DNA of 64,000 bases from Halomicrobium urmianum (GCF_020217425.1 NZ_CP084090.1:62001-126000), one strand, 5' to 3'. Counted from the stretch's first letter, positions 17,529-25,784 are shown. Numbers and translations: made by a program. The notes: generated from the letters alone by a model not told the origin.

Positions 17529-18731
17529 GTGCCGGGGGTCGTCTTCTGGGCCCTCGTCACGCTGGCGACGCTCACCAGCCTCGCCACGGCGTGGACGCTC
17601 GGCGCCAACAGCAACTCGCCGCCCTTCGCCCCGGCGATCGGCGCCAACGCCATCTCGACGATGCGGGCGGCCTTCCTCATCGGCATCCTCGCCGCGCTCG
17701 GCGCGCTGACCCAGGGCGGCGCGATCTCCGAGACGGTCGGCGCCGGCCTCATCGACGGCGTCCAGATCACGTCGCTCGCGGCGACGGCCGGCCTGCTGAC
17801 GGCCACTGGGTTCATGGCCTTCGGCATCTACTCCGGCTACCCCGTCCCCGCGGCGTTCGCGACGACCGGCGCGATGGTCGGCGTTGGCCTCTCGCTGGGC
17901 GGCGACCCCGCCGTCGACACCTACCGCCGGATCGCCGTCTTCTGGGCGCTCGTCCCGCCGGTCTCGGGCGGCCTCGCGTACGTCACCGCGACGATCCTCC
18001 GGCGCGACGACATCCCCGAGACCGTCGGCGTCCCGCTCCTGGCGGCCGTCGTCGGCGGGATCGTCGCCAACGTCCGGCTGGGAGTCATTCCGTCGCCGCC
18101 AGACGCCGCACAGAGCTCTATCGCGGGGTTCGTCGCACGGCGCGTCGGGACGCCGACCGTCGCCGGCGTCGACCCCGCGGCGGTCCTGGTGACGCTGGCC
18201 GCCGCCGCGGTGAGTTTCCAGTTCATTCGCCGCCGGACCCAGGAGTCCGTCGACAGGGGCGTCCGGACGTTCCTGGTGATTCTCGGAAGCGTCGTCGCCT
18301 TCTCCAGCGGCGGCAGTCAGGTCGGGCTGGCGACCGGCCCGCTCGAGAACCTCTACGGGACCGAACTCGGCCTGCCGGGACTCGTCCTGCTGGCGCTGGG
18401 CGCGACCGGCATCCTCGGCGGCGCGTGGATGGGCGCGCCCAGGCTCCTCCAGGCGACCTCCCGCGAGTACGCGCAGCTGGGTATCAGGCGCTCCATCGCC
18501 GCGCTCGTTCCCGGGTTCGTCATCGCCCAGGCGGCCATCGCGCTCGGCATTCCCATCTCGTTCAACAACATCATCATCTCCGGGGTCATCGGCGGTGGCC
18601 TCGCCGGCGGCTCGGCGGGCGTCTCCCGCCGCAAGATCGGCGTGACGCTCGCGTTCTGGATCGTCACGCTCGTCACCTCCATCGCGGTCGGCTTCGGGCT
18701 CTACCGGGTCTTCGAAGCGGTGCTCGGTTGA
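17529..18731 (+). CDS. PiT-family inorganic phosphate transporter
   Basis: A 400-residue integral membrane protein with about 10 helices. The N-terminal GANSNSPPFAPAIGANAIST and the later ISFNNIIISGVIGGGLAGG are the two inverted PiT signature repeats, here with GANSN in place of the common GANDx. PiT proteins move phosphate with a cation. The reading frame is open far upstream, but GTG 17529 is chosen because the first helix begins directly after it and a Shine-Dalgarno GGAGGAG precedes it by 10 bases. Confidence 0.85.
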   Translation: MPGVVFWALVTLATLTSLATAWTLGANSNSPPFAPAIGANAISTMRAAFLIGILAALGALTQGGAISETVGAGLIDGVQITSLAATAGLLTATGFMAFGIYSGYPVPAAFATTGAMVGVGLSLGGDPAVDTYRRIAVFWALVPPVSGGLAYVTATILRRDDIPETVGVPLLAAVVGGIVANVRLGVIPSPPDAAQSSIAGFVARRVGTPTVAGVDPAAVLVTLAAAAVSFQFIRRRTQESVDRGVRTFLVILGSVVAFSSGGSQVGLATGPLENLYGTELGLPGLVLLALGATGILGGAWMGAPRLLQATSREYAQLGIRRSIAALVPGFVIAQAAIALGIPISFNNIIISGVIGGGLAGGSAGVSRRKIGVTLAFWIVTLVTSIAVGFGLYRVFEAVLG

Positions 18732-18744
18732 CGAGGAAGTCGGA

Positions 18745-19176
18745 TCAGCGGACGACGGTCACGGTCACGGGCGCCTCACCGACGACGCGCGTCGCCACGG
18801 TCCCGAGCAGTCGGCGGGCGACGTCACTCCGCTCGCCCCCGTGACCGCCCATCACGACGTGATCGACGTCGTGTGCGTCGACGTACGCGAGGATGACCGC
18901 CGCCGGGTCCCCGGTCTCGACCGCCGTCTCGACCGTCCGGTCGACCTCGACGGCCCGTTCCGTCGCCCGTTCGACGACGCGGTCGGCCCGGTCGCGGGCG
19001 CTCTCGCGGCGGTCCTCGCCCGGCTCGAGTATTCCCCCTTCGCTCATCGCCGCGTCGACCGGTGTCACCACGTTCAGGACAGTCACCCGGCAATCGAAGA
19101 GCTCGAGCGCCTGCTCGAACGCCTCGTCTGCCAGCGGCGACCCGTCGAGCGGGACGAGGACGTGCGATGGCGCCAT
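18745..19176 (-). CDS. Universal stress protein (single UspA domain)
   Basis: A 143-residue UspA-fold protein. It starts HVLVPLDGSPLADEAFEQAL and ends with VMGGHGGERSDVARRLLGTVATRVVGEAPVTVTVV, which preserves the ATP-binding pattern GxxG followed nine residues later by G-T. ATG 19176 begins just before the first strand, and the long upstream extension in the same frame is rejected. It lies tail-to-tail with the phosphate transporter, 13 bases apart. Confidence 0.88.
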   Translation of the reverse strand: MAPSHVLVPLDGSPLADEAFEQALELFDCRVTVLNVVTPVDAAMSEGGILEPGEDRRESARDRADRVVERATERAVEVDRTVETAVETGDPAAVILAYVDAHDVDHVVMGGHGGERSDVARRLLGTVATRVVGEAPVTVTVVR

Positions 19177-19255
19177 GAGACACCTTGGACGGGACGCCAC
19201 ATATCGCCAGCGGTCGTTCGGTGCCGCGCGTCGACGGCCTTCAGACCCCCGAGAG

Positions 19256-19286
19256 GCACGGCAGTCGCTCGCGAGTCTGCTCGCGA
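19256..19286 (+). repeat. 31-bp dispersed repeat, copy 2
   Basis: It matches 14976-15006 at 27 of 31 bases. It ends 8 bases before the duplicated tRNA-Glu 3' end at 19295. See copy 1. Confidence 0.75.
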
Positions 19287-19294
19287 CAGAACGA

Positions 19295-19316
19295 TGCTCG
19301 GTCGGGGATTTGAACC
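19295..19316 (-). repeat. Duplicated 3' end of tRNA-Glu (att-like direct repeat)
   Basis: These 22 bases are identical to 19479-19500, the discriminator, acceptor 3' strand and part of the T-arm of the intact tRNA-Glu. The copy lies downstream of the tRNA in its transcription direction, as expected when an integrative element inserts at a tRNA 3' end. Only 184 bases separate the copies, so any element has been almost wholly lost. Confidence 0.75.
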
Positions 19317-19478
19317 GACTGCGAGACGGTCCGGGGTGCTCGCTCCGGAAGAGCAAGCTCTGCCGTGCTCTCGTTCGCTTCGCTCACGAGAACGCCGCTG
19401 CGCTCCCGGGCCTGCGACTCGCGTGTTCAAATCCCGCTCCCTGCGCTCCCTTCTTCGTCACTTCGTTCCTCAGAAGAG

Positions 19479-19553
19479 TGCTCGGTCGGGGATTTGAACC
19501 CCGGTCATCGGCTCGAAAGGCCGAAATGATTGGCCGGACTACACCAACCGAGC
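19479..19553 (-). tRNA. tRNA-Glu (anticodon UUC)
   Basis: 75 bases on the minus strand. The acceptor stem is GCTCGGT/ACCGAGC with discriminator A. The D-arm begins GTGTAGTCCGGCC. The anticodon stem TCGGC/GCCGA encloses loop CTTTCGA, giving anticodon TTC. The T-arm contains GGGGTTCAAATCCCC. CCA is not encoded and no intron is visible. The 3' end is duplicated at 19295-19316. Confidence 0.95.
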
Positions 19554-19619
19554 GCCGCATTTTGGAGGACTGGCTCGTGGTATTTAAAATCGTCTTTCTA
19601 CGCCGGGTCTGCTACGCCG

Positions 19620-20708
19620 TCACTCGAATTCGACGCCGTGCACCTCGACCCGGGCGCCGCCGTCCGATCCTTCGGTGAGGTCGACGGTCCAGCTGTGGGC
19701 TGTGGCGACCTCCTCGACGATGGCGAGGCCGAATCCGGTGGCGTCGGTGTCCGTCGTGTAGCCGTACTCGAAGACGTCCTCTCGGTCGTCCTCGGGGACG
19801 CCGGGGCCGTCGTCGGCGACGTAGAACCCGTCGTCCAGGCGGCCGACGCGGACGGCGACGTCGGGGCCGGCATGCACGATGGCGTTCTCGAAGAGGTACT
19901 CGAACAGGGTCGTCAGGCGCTCGGACTCGGCCCGGACGACCCCGAGGTCGTCGTCGGTCGTCAGGTCGGCTCCCTCGCCGACGACGTTGGTCCAGGCGGA
20001 CTCGACGGCGACGGACAGGGCGAGCGACTCGGGGTCGGTCACGGCCTCGCCCTGACGGACGAGCGTCACGACGCCGTCGATGAGGGCCTCCATCTTGCGC
20101 AGCGAGCGGTCGACGGCGTCGAGGTGTTCGACGCCGTCCGACCGCGTGAGCTCGGTCCGGCCGACGGCCACGTTCAGGGGGTTGCGGAGGTCGTGGCTCA
20201 CGACGGAGGTGAACGTCTCCATGCGCTCGTTCTGGCGCTCCAGGCGCTCCCGGCGCTCGACCCGCTCCGCGACGTCGACCACCGTGGTGACGGCGTACAG
20301 GTCGCCGCCGGTCTCGACGGCGCTCGTGACCGCCTCCACCGGGACCTCGCTGCCGTCGGCGCGGCGGTAGGTCGTCTCCCGCCGGCGTTCGTCCCCCGCT
20401 GCGATCGCCTCCCAGTGGTCGGCGAAGTCGTCCTCGACGTCGGGTTCGACCTCGGTCAGCGGCGCGCCGATGAGGTCGGCGGGGTCGTGCCCCAGGAGGG
20501 CCGCGTAGGCGTCGTTGACGTAGGCGAACCTGCCGTCCTCGTCGTAGGCCGCCACGCCGGCACCGGCGCCCGCCACCAGGTCCCGGACGAACGCCGGGTC
20601 CTGTCCCCCGTCCGGCCGAAGGGCGTCACCCACCGCGGTCGCAGTTCCGCCGCCGTTCCCCGCCGTCGACTCGTCGTTCCCACCGCGTTCGTTCGTGTCG
20701 TCTGTCAT
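19620..20708 (-). CDS. PAS-domain sensor histidine kinase
   Basis: A 362-residue soluble kinase. A poorly conserved N-terminus is followed by a PAS domain (about 38-145; AYDEDGRFAYVNDAYAALLG), a coiled linker, the HisKA phospho-acceptor site VVSHDLRNPLN with His172, and a HATPase_c domain with N-box LFEYLFENAIVHA and G-boxes DDGPGVP and GFGLAI. No membrane segment and no receiver are attached, and no response regulator is adjacent. The PAS ligand is unknown. Confidence 0.9.
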   Translation of the reverse strand: MTDDTNERGGNDESTAGNGGGTATAVGDALRPDGGQDPAFVRDLVAGAGAGVAAYDEDGRFAYVNDAYAALLGHDPADLIGAPLTEVEPDVEDDFADHWEAIAAGDERRRETTYRRADGSEVPVEAVTSAVETGGDLYAVTTVVDVAERVERRERLERQNERMETFTSVVSHDLRNPLNVAVGRTELTRSDGVEHLDAVDRSLRKMEALIDGVVTLVRQGEAVTDPESLALSVAVESAWTNVVGEGADLTTDDDLGVVRAESERLTTLFEYLFENAIVHAGPDVAVRVGRLDDGFYVADDGPGVPEDDREDVFEYGYTTDTDATGFGLAIVEEVATAHSWTVDLTEGSDGGARVEVHGVEFE

Positions 20709-20829
20709 GTGCGTGCCCGCGCCGCCAGGCGCTCCCACTAGTGCAGGACAGCCAGTGGGAAAAAGGCATCCGCCGATCAGTCAGACCGCTGATCGCTCTG
20801 CCAGCGCGACGGCGGCAGCGAGGGCCGGT

Positions 20830-22782
20830 CTATTGCCCCTGGAACTCCGGTTCCTCGTCGTCCATGAAGGCGGTGACGCCCTCGGTGACGTCCCCGGTGC
20901 CGATGAGGTGGCCGAAGCTCTGGGCCTCGACCTCCAGTCCGGCCTCGGTGTCGTCGCGGCCGGCCAGCATCGCCTTCTTGGTCAGTTCCTGGGCCACGGG
21001 CGGGCCGCGGGCCAGGTCCGCCGCCAGGTCGAGGGCGCGCTCCTCGAGTTCGTCGCCGGGGACCACGTCGTTGACGAAGCCGTAGTCGGCCATCTCCGCG
21101 GCGTCGTAGCGCTCCGCGGTGAAGATGATCTCCTTGGCGCGGCCCTCGCCGACGATCTCCTTCAGGCGCTGGGTGCCGCCCCAGCCGGGCATCAGTCCGA
21201 GGTCGTGTTCGGGCTGACCGAACTCCGAGCCCTCGCTGGCGACCCGCAGGTCGGCGCAGGTGACCAGCTCCATCCCGCCGCCGAGCGCGAACCCGTCGAC
21301 GGCGGCGACGACCGGCATCGGGCAGGACTCGAGCTTTCCGAAGGCCTCCTGGCCCTTCCGGGAGTGCTCGATGGCCTCCAGCGGCGTGGCGTCCAGCACC
21401 AGCGCCTGGACGTCCGCGCCGGCTGAGAACGCCCGGTCGCCAGCGCCCGTCACCACGAGCGCGCGCACGTCGTCGTCCTCGGAGAGGCGGTCGACGGCGT
21501 CGGCCAGTTCGTCCAGCATCCCCAGGGTGACCGTGTTCATCTGATGGGGACGGTCGAGCGTGACGCGGGCGACGCCGTCGCTCGGGCGGTCGACCTCGAC
21601 GACGTCGTAGCTGGCTCCCCCGCCGTAGAAGCCGCCCGCTTCGGCGGCCTCACGGAGCCCGTCGCTGACCTCGTAGCGGGCCGCGCCGGTCTCCTCGCCG
21701 GCGGCTTCGAGGGTCTCGACCAGTTCGTCGAGCCCGGCGTCGTCGGCCAGCCTCGCCGGCCCCTCGGGGAACCCGCCGCCGAGCTTCACGGCCGTGTCGA
21801 CGTCGCCGACCGGCGCGACGTCGTTGCCAACGAGCTTGCCGACCTCGTTGGCCATCAGAGCGAGCAAGCGCCGCTCGACGGCCTCGCGGCCGGCGTCGGC
21901 GGGAATCTCGGCACCGCCGTCCTCGTAGTCGTAGAAGCCCGCGCCGGTCTTCTTGCCGAGCCGCTCGTTCTCGACTTTCTCTTCGAGGAGCGGGCAGGGC
22001 TCGTAGGCGTCGCCCAGCGTCTCCGTCAGGTACTCGAGGACGTGGAGGCCGACGTCGTTGCCGATCTGATCGGAGAGCTCGAACGCGCCCATCGGGAGGC
22101 CGACGCCGTACTTCGCCGTCGAGTCGACCTCCTCGATCGTGGCCTCGTCGCCGTGGACCAGCCAGCAGGCCTCGTTGATCAGCGGCAGGAGGATCCGGTT
22201 GACGACGAACCCGGGCGAGTCCTTACGCACGCGAACGGGCGTCTTGCCGAAGTCCTCCGCGAGGTCCTCGATCACGTCGAGCGTCTCGTCGCTGGTGTGT
22301 GCGCCCGTAATGACCTCGACGAGGTCCATCCGCACGGGCGGGTTGAAGAAGTGCATCCCGCAGAACCGCTCGGGCCGGTCGGTGACCTCCGACAGCTCCG
22401 TGATCGAGAGGCTGGAGGTGTTCGTACAGAAGATCGCCTCGTCGGTTGCGTACTCCTCGACCTCGCCGTAGACGTCCCGCTTGATCTCCATCTTCTCGGG
22501 GACGGCCTCGATCACGACGTCGGCCTCGCCGACGGCCGCCTCGACGTCGACCAGCGCCTCGATCCGGTCGAGGGTCCCCTCGGCCGTCTCCTCGTCGATG
22601 ATCTCCTTCTCGGCGAGCTTGTTCACCGACCACTCGATCTCCTCGTAGCCGTCCTGCACGAGCTCCTCGTCGATGTCGCGCATCCGGACCTCGTAGCCGG
22701 CCAGGGCGGCGACCTCCGCGATGCCGTGGCCCATCGTGCCGGCGCCCAGCACCGCGACGGTCTCGATGTCCTCGAGTTCCAT
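20830..22782 (-). CDS. 3-hydroxyacyl-CoA dehydrogenase / enoyl-CoA hydratase fusion
   Basis: A 650-residue bifunctional beta-oxidation enzyme. The N-terminal dehydrogenase begins with the NAD-binding VAVLGAGTMGHGIAEVAALAGY and includes HFFNPPVRMDLVEVITG with the catalytic His. Around residue 380 it passes to a crotonase domain with TLDRPHQMNTVTLGML, FSAGADVQAL and AVDGFALGGGMEL forming the oxyanion hole. The order dehydrogenase-hydratase is the reverse of bacterial FadB and typical of archaea. The ATG at 22782 puts the Rossmann motif at residue 9. The upstream frame has no similarity. Confidence 0.92.
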   Translation of the reverse strand: MELEDIETVAVLGAGTMGHGIAEVAALAGYEVRMRDIDEELVQDGYEEIEWSVNKLAEKEIIDEETAEGTLDRIEALVDVEAAVGEADVVIEAVPEKMEIKRDVYGEVEEYATDEAIFCTNTSSLSITELSEVTDRPERFCGMHFFNPPVRMDLVEVITGAHTSDETLDVIEDLAEDFGKTPVRVRKDSPGFVVNRILLPLINEACWLVHGDEATIEEVDSTAKYGVGLPMGAFELSDQIGNDVGLHVLEYLTETLGDAYEPCPLLEEKVENERLGKKTGAGFYDYEDGGAEIPADAGREAVERRLLALMANEVGKLVGNDVAPVGDVDTAVKLGGGFPEGPARLADDAGLDELVETLEAAGEETGAARYEVSDGLREAAEAGGFYGGGASYDVVEVDRPSDGVARVTLDRPHQMNTVTLGMLDELADAVDRLSEDDDVRALVVTGAGDRAFSAGADVQALVLDATPLEAIEHSRKGQEAFGKLESCPMPVVAAVDGFALGGGMELVTCADLRVASEGSEFGQPEHDLGLMPGWGGTQRLKEIVGEGRAKEIIFTAERYDAAEMADYGFVNDVVPGDELEERALDLAADLARGPPVAQELTKKAMLAGRDDTEAGLEVEAQSFGHLIGTGDVTEGVTAFMDDEEPEFQGQ

Positions 22783-22892
22783 GTCACGAGATTGGACTCC
22801 CGGACGACGTTTCAACGTTTCTCCCAGAGGCGTGTTCACGCCCCACGCTCCGGAGCGCAAGTCTCTCGGGCCTCCGGCACCTGCCTCGTGCC

Positions 22893-23501
22893 GTGACCGA
22901 GGCACACGACCGACTCCGCGAGGACGACCACCTCCGCCCGCTGGTCGAGGAGCACGGCGAACTGACTCTCGAACCCGCCGAGGACTTCTACCAGCGGTTC
23001 GTCACCTCCATCCTGCGCCAGCAGGTGTCGATGGCCTCGGCGGCGGCGACCAGGGAACGCCTGTTCGAGGCCGTCGAGGTGACGCCCGAGGGGATCCTCG
23101 AGGCGGACGTCGACGTCCTCCGGGACGCCGGCCTCTCGCAGGCGAAGGCCCGCTACGTCGAGAACGTCGCCGAGGCCTTCGTGGAGCGGGGCTACTCGTC
23201 GGAGTCCTTCGCGGACATGAGCGACGACGCGGTGATCGACGAACTGACGACCGTCACCGGCGTCGGCGAGTGGACGGCGCACATGCAACTGATGTTCTCG
23301 CTGGGCCGCGAGGACGTCTTCCCCGTCGGCGACCTGGGCATCCGGAAGGGGATTCGCAACGTCGTCGATCCGGACCTCACGCGCGCGGAGATGGTCGACT
23401 ACAGCGAGCGCTGGTCGCCCTACCGGAGCTACGCCAGCCTCTACCTCTGGCGGGCGCAGGACGACGTGCCCGAGGACGTGCCGGGCGCCGAGCAGGCCTG
23501 A
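22893..23501 (+). CDS. DNA-3-methyladenine glycosylase II (AlkA-like, HhH-GPD)
   Basis: A 202-residue base-excision repair enzyme. The helix-hairpin-helix is TTVTGVGEWTAHMQLMF (about 127-143), followed by the GPD segment EDVFPVGDLGIRKGI with the catalytic Asp. RFVTSILRQQVSMASA is the conserved first helix. It removes alkylated purines from DNA. The start is GTG. It is divergent from the fatty-acid gene, with about 110 bases between starts. Confidence 0.88.
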   Translation: MTEAHDRLREDDHLRPLVEEHGELTLEPAEDFYQRFVTSILRQQVSMASAAATRERLFEAVEVTPEGILEADVDVLRDAGLSQAKARYVENVAEAFVERGYSSESFADMSDDAVIDELTTVTGVGEWTAHMQLMFSLGREDVFPVGDLGIRKGIRNVVDPDLTRAEMVDYSERWSPYRSYASLYLWRAQDDVPEDVPGAEQA

Positions 23502-23550
23502 TGACGCCAGTCGCGGCCGCGCTGTCCGCACCGGGCGGAAAACTGCTGGG

Positions 23551-23558
23551 GTTTAAGG
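23551..23558 (+). promoter_or_regulatory. TATA-like box for the leader ORF / serine acetyltransferase transcript
   Basis: GTTTAAGG lies about 27-30 bases before the ATG at 23582, so a transcript would start at or just before that short ORF. The roughly 55 bases directly before the acetyltransferase ATG contain no AT-rich box, so this is the only evident promoter for that gene. Confidence 0.5.
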
Positions 23559-23581
23559 CCGTCGGGGCGCGAGGTACGGGT

Positions 23582-23653
23582 ATGTTCCGCGGGCACACCG
23601 ACGCGAACATCGCCCCGCAGCCGACCGGCGCCGAGCCGGACCGCTGTTGTTGA
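23582..23653 (+). CDS. 23-codon leader ORF ending Cys-Cys-stop (putative cysteine leader peptide)
   Basis: ATG to TGA encodes MFRGHT... ending PDRCC. The last two sense codons are TGT TGT, an unusual choice in a genome with very strong third-position GC, followed at once by TGA. The ORF lies just after the TATA-like box and 55 bases before the gene for serine O-acetyltransferase, the entry enzyme of cysteine synthesis. A short ORF ending in consecutive codons for the pathway product is the hallmark of leader-peptide control. This has not been shown in archaea to my knowledge, so the role is inference. A small 4-bp hairpin CCGC-ACAGC-GCGG follows. Confidence 0.5.
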   Translation: MFRGHTDANIAPQPTGAEPDRCC

Positions 23654-23708
23654 GTGCCCGCTCTTCTCGACCGCACAGCGCGGCGACCGCTTCCCACCTG
23701 ACTCCCCG

Positions 23709-24275
23709 ATGCTCGACAGAATCACCGAGGACGTCCGTACCGCCATCGAGAACGATCCCGCGGCCGACAGCGCGCTGACCGTCGCGCTGACCTACCCTGG
23801 CCTCCACGCCGTCTGGGGCTACCGGATCGCCGCCCGGCTCTACGACGCCGGCCTCGCGCTGCCGGCTCACCTCGTCGCCTACGCCGTGCGCTCGATCACG
23901 GGCGTCGAGATCCACCCCGGCGCAGACGTGGGCGACCGCCTGTTCGTCGATCACGGCATGGGCACCGTCGTCGGCGAGACAGCGATCATCGGCGACGACG
24001 TCCAGCTGTTCCACGGCGTCACGCTGGGCGGGAAGACGTCGAAGCCGGTCAAGCGCCACCCGACGGTCGAGGACGACGTGACCATCGGGGCCAACGCAAC
24101 GCTGCTCGGCGACATCACCATCGGCGAGGGCGCGACGGTCGGTGCCGGTGCGGTCGTCGTCGACGACGTCGCGCCCGGTACGACCGTGGCCGGCGTCCCC
24201 GCCGAGCCGCTCGACGAGGACGAGGCCGCCGCCGCGGACGGCGATCCCGAGGAGTTCCGGCGCGTGAGCTGCTGA
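23709..24275 (+). CDS. cysE: Serine O-acetyltransferase
   Basis: A 188-residue left-handed beta-helix acetyltransferase. After an alpha-helical N-terminus come GVEIHPGADVGDRLFVDHGMGTVVGETAIIGDDVQLFHGVTLGG, which holds the catalytic DH pair, and then KRHPTVEDDVTIGANATLLGDITIGEGATVGAGAVVV. It makes O-acetylserine from serine and acetyl-CoA for cysteine synthesis. The protein itself ends VSC. No cysteine synthase gene is adjacent. See the leader ORF at 23582. Confidence 0.9.
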   Translation: MLDRITEDVRTAIENDPAADSALTVALTYPGLHAVWGYRIAARLYDAGLALPAHLVAYAVRSITGVEIHPGADVGDRLFVDHGMGTVVGETAIIGDDVQLFHGVTLGGKTSKPVKRHPTVEDDVTIGANATLLGDITIGEGATVGAGAVVVDDVAPGTTVAGVPAEPLDEDEAAAADGDPEEFRRVSC

Positions 24276-24315
24276 GAAAATCGGTGTTCAGTATCGCGAC
24301 CGATCGAGCGGGTCG

Positions 24316-25659
24316 CTACTCTTCCTCTTCCACGCCGTCGCCGCGGTCCGCGGCGCCGTCGGCCGACCGCGTCACGTCGACCTGGTAGTGTTCGAGGATG
24401 TCGCGGCCGAGCAGCAGGGGGTAGTCCATGTGGCTGCGGTCCTCGATGCTCGCCGAGACGGTGTGCTGGGTCCCGCCGATACCGATCACGAGGTCGACGA
24501 CCGGCCGCGAGCGCCCGCGCGCGCTGGTGCCGGACTTGACGCGGACGATGTCCTTGATCGGGCCGGTGCCGATACGGGCGGCGATCTCCGAGTCGACGCT
24601 GGTCCGGTCGGCGCCCGTGTCCGACTTGGCCATGACCGTCTCGTGGCCCCGCGTCCCGGCGACGACGACCTCCTCGATGTAGCCGATGGTCACGTTCTCC
24701 GAGGCCTGTTCCGCGTGCCCCAGGGGGACGGCGGACGGCCTTGAGTCGTCCAGCCCCTGGGCGACCCGCTCGACGTCCTCGTCCGGGACGCTCCCGCCGA
24801 CCTGCTCGACGGCCTCCCGGACGATGTGGGGTGCCGGGCTGACGCCCGTGGCGCGGAACAGCCCGCGGAACCCGGCCGTGGGGTTGACCTCCAGCACCGC
24901 GTAACCGTCGTCGCCCTGGATGATGTCCACGCCGGCGCAGTCCAGGCCGACGACGTCGGCCGCCCGGAGAGCCATGTCGGCCACCTCCGGCGGGAGGTCG
25001 TCGGTGGCGTCCGCGACGTCGCCGCCGAGCGCGACGTTGGTCCGCCACTCCCCCTCGGGGGCGTAGCGGTTCATCGCGGCGACGATCTGATCCCCGACGA
25101 CGTAGATTCGCAGGTCGCGGTGGGTGTCGGGGTCCCGCTCGAGGAACTCCTGGAGGAAGGCCTGTCGGGTCCCGACCTGGGCGTTGACCGGTTCGTCGGC
25201 GTCGACGAGCCAGGTGCCGCCGCCGTGCGTGCCGATGGCGGTCTTGTAGACGGCGCGGTCGCCGAAGCGGTCGCGCTCGGCGTTCAGCCGGTCCCGGGAC
25301 AGCGCCAGCAGGGCGTCGGGGACGGGGACGTCCTCGGCCGCCAGCGCCGTCGCCGTGGCGAACTTGTGCATCGCCGTCGCCGTCGCGTCCGGCCGGTTGA
25401 GCATCGGCCGGAGCCGGTCCAGCGTCGACGCCAGCCCGATGCCCTCCATCGGGTCCTCGTCGCTGGAGAGCAGCAGGCGGTTGACGATGACGTCGACCGC
25501 CGGCTCCATCGTGGCCGTCCCGTCGGAGACGTCGACGGCGGTGTTCTCCGCCCGGAGCCACTCCGTGCCGAAGCCCAGGTCCTCGGCCGCGTTGAGGATG
25601 GCCTTGGTTTCTTTACTGTTGTGAAGGCTCAGGACCCCGACCGTTATGTCGTCAGTCAT
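24316..25659 (-). CDS. RimK-type ATP-grasp ligase fused to RimB-like aspartic protease domain
   Basis: A 447-residue two-domain protein. Residues ~1-300 are a RimK/LysX-type ATP-grasp ligase with MHKFATATALAAEDVPVPDAL, KTAIGTHGGGTWLV and the metal-binding VLEVNPTAGFRGLF. Residues ~325-430 form a retropepsin-like domain with DTGAD (347-351) and DYPLLLGRDIL, the pattern of the ATP-dependent protease RimB family. In gamma-proteobacteria RimK adds glutamates to a protein target and RimB removes them, so this fusion would join writer and eraser. The bacterial target, ribosomal protein S6, is absent from archaea, so the substrate is unknown. It is divergent from an AspA-like deacylase. Confidence 0.85.
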   Translation of the reverse strand: MTDDITVGVLSLHNSKETKAILNAAEDLGFGTEWLRAENTAVDVSDGTATMEPAVDVIVNRLLLSSDEDPMEGIGLASTLDRLRPMLNRPDATATAMHKFATATALAAEDVPVPDALLALSRDRLNAERDRFGDRAVYKTAIGTHGGGTWLVDADEPVNAQVGTRQAFLQEFLERDPDTHRDLRIYVVGDQIVAAMNRYAPEGEWRTNVALGGDVADATDDLPPEVADMALRAADVVGLDCAGVDIIQGDDGYAVLEVNPTAGFRGLFRATGVSPAPHIVREAVEQVGGSVPDEDVERVAQGLDDSRPSAVPLGHAEQASENVTIGYIEEVVVAGTRGHETVMAKSDTGADRTSVDSEIAARIGTGPIKDIVRVKSGTSARGRSRPVVDLVIGIGGTQHTVSASIEDRSHMDYPLLLGRDILEHYQVDVTRSADGAADRGDGVEEEE

Positions 25660-25784
25660 AGTGGGCGTTCTCCCGTGAGCCGCAAAGTAGTGACGATCAG
25701 ATGGATGCGATGATCGTCGGAACCTCGCCCGAGCCGCCGCAGCAGGTCAGGGGGGTTTTCCGTGCCCGCGTCATTTGACGGCCC

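Larger units (their letters stand above)
19177..19478. other. Intergenic region with tRNA-derived and palindromic repeats
   Basis: About 300 bases without a gene. It contains copy 2 of the 31-bp repeat (19256-19286), a copy of the tRNA-Glu 3' end (19295-19316), and a GC-rich palindromic segment (19368-19396, CTCTCGTTCG...CTCACGAGAACGCC) also seen inside the histidine kinase gene at 28075-28105. The TTCTTCGTCACTTCGTTCC tract near 19451 is typical of haloarchaeal low-complexity repeats. It looks like a scar region. Confidence 0.7.

Noticed and set aside
19400-19440. Second tRNA on the plus strand (GTGTTCAAATCCCGC T-arm-like piece)
   Set aside because: One T-arm-like stretch is present, but no acceptor, D-arm or anticodon arm can be folded around it. 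It is more likely repeat or scar sequence.
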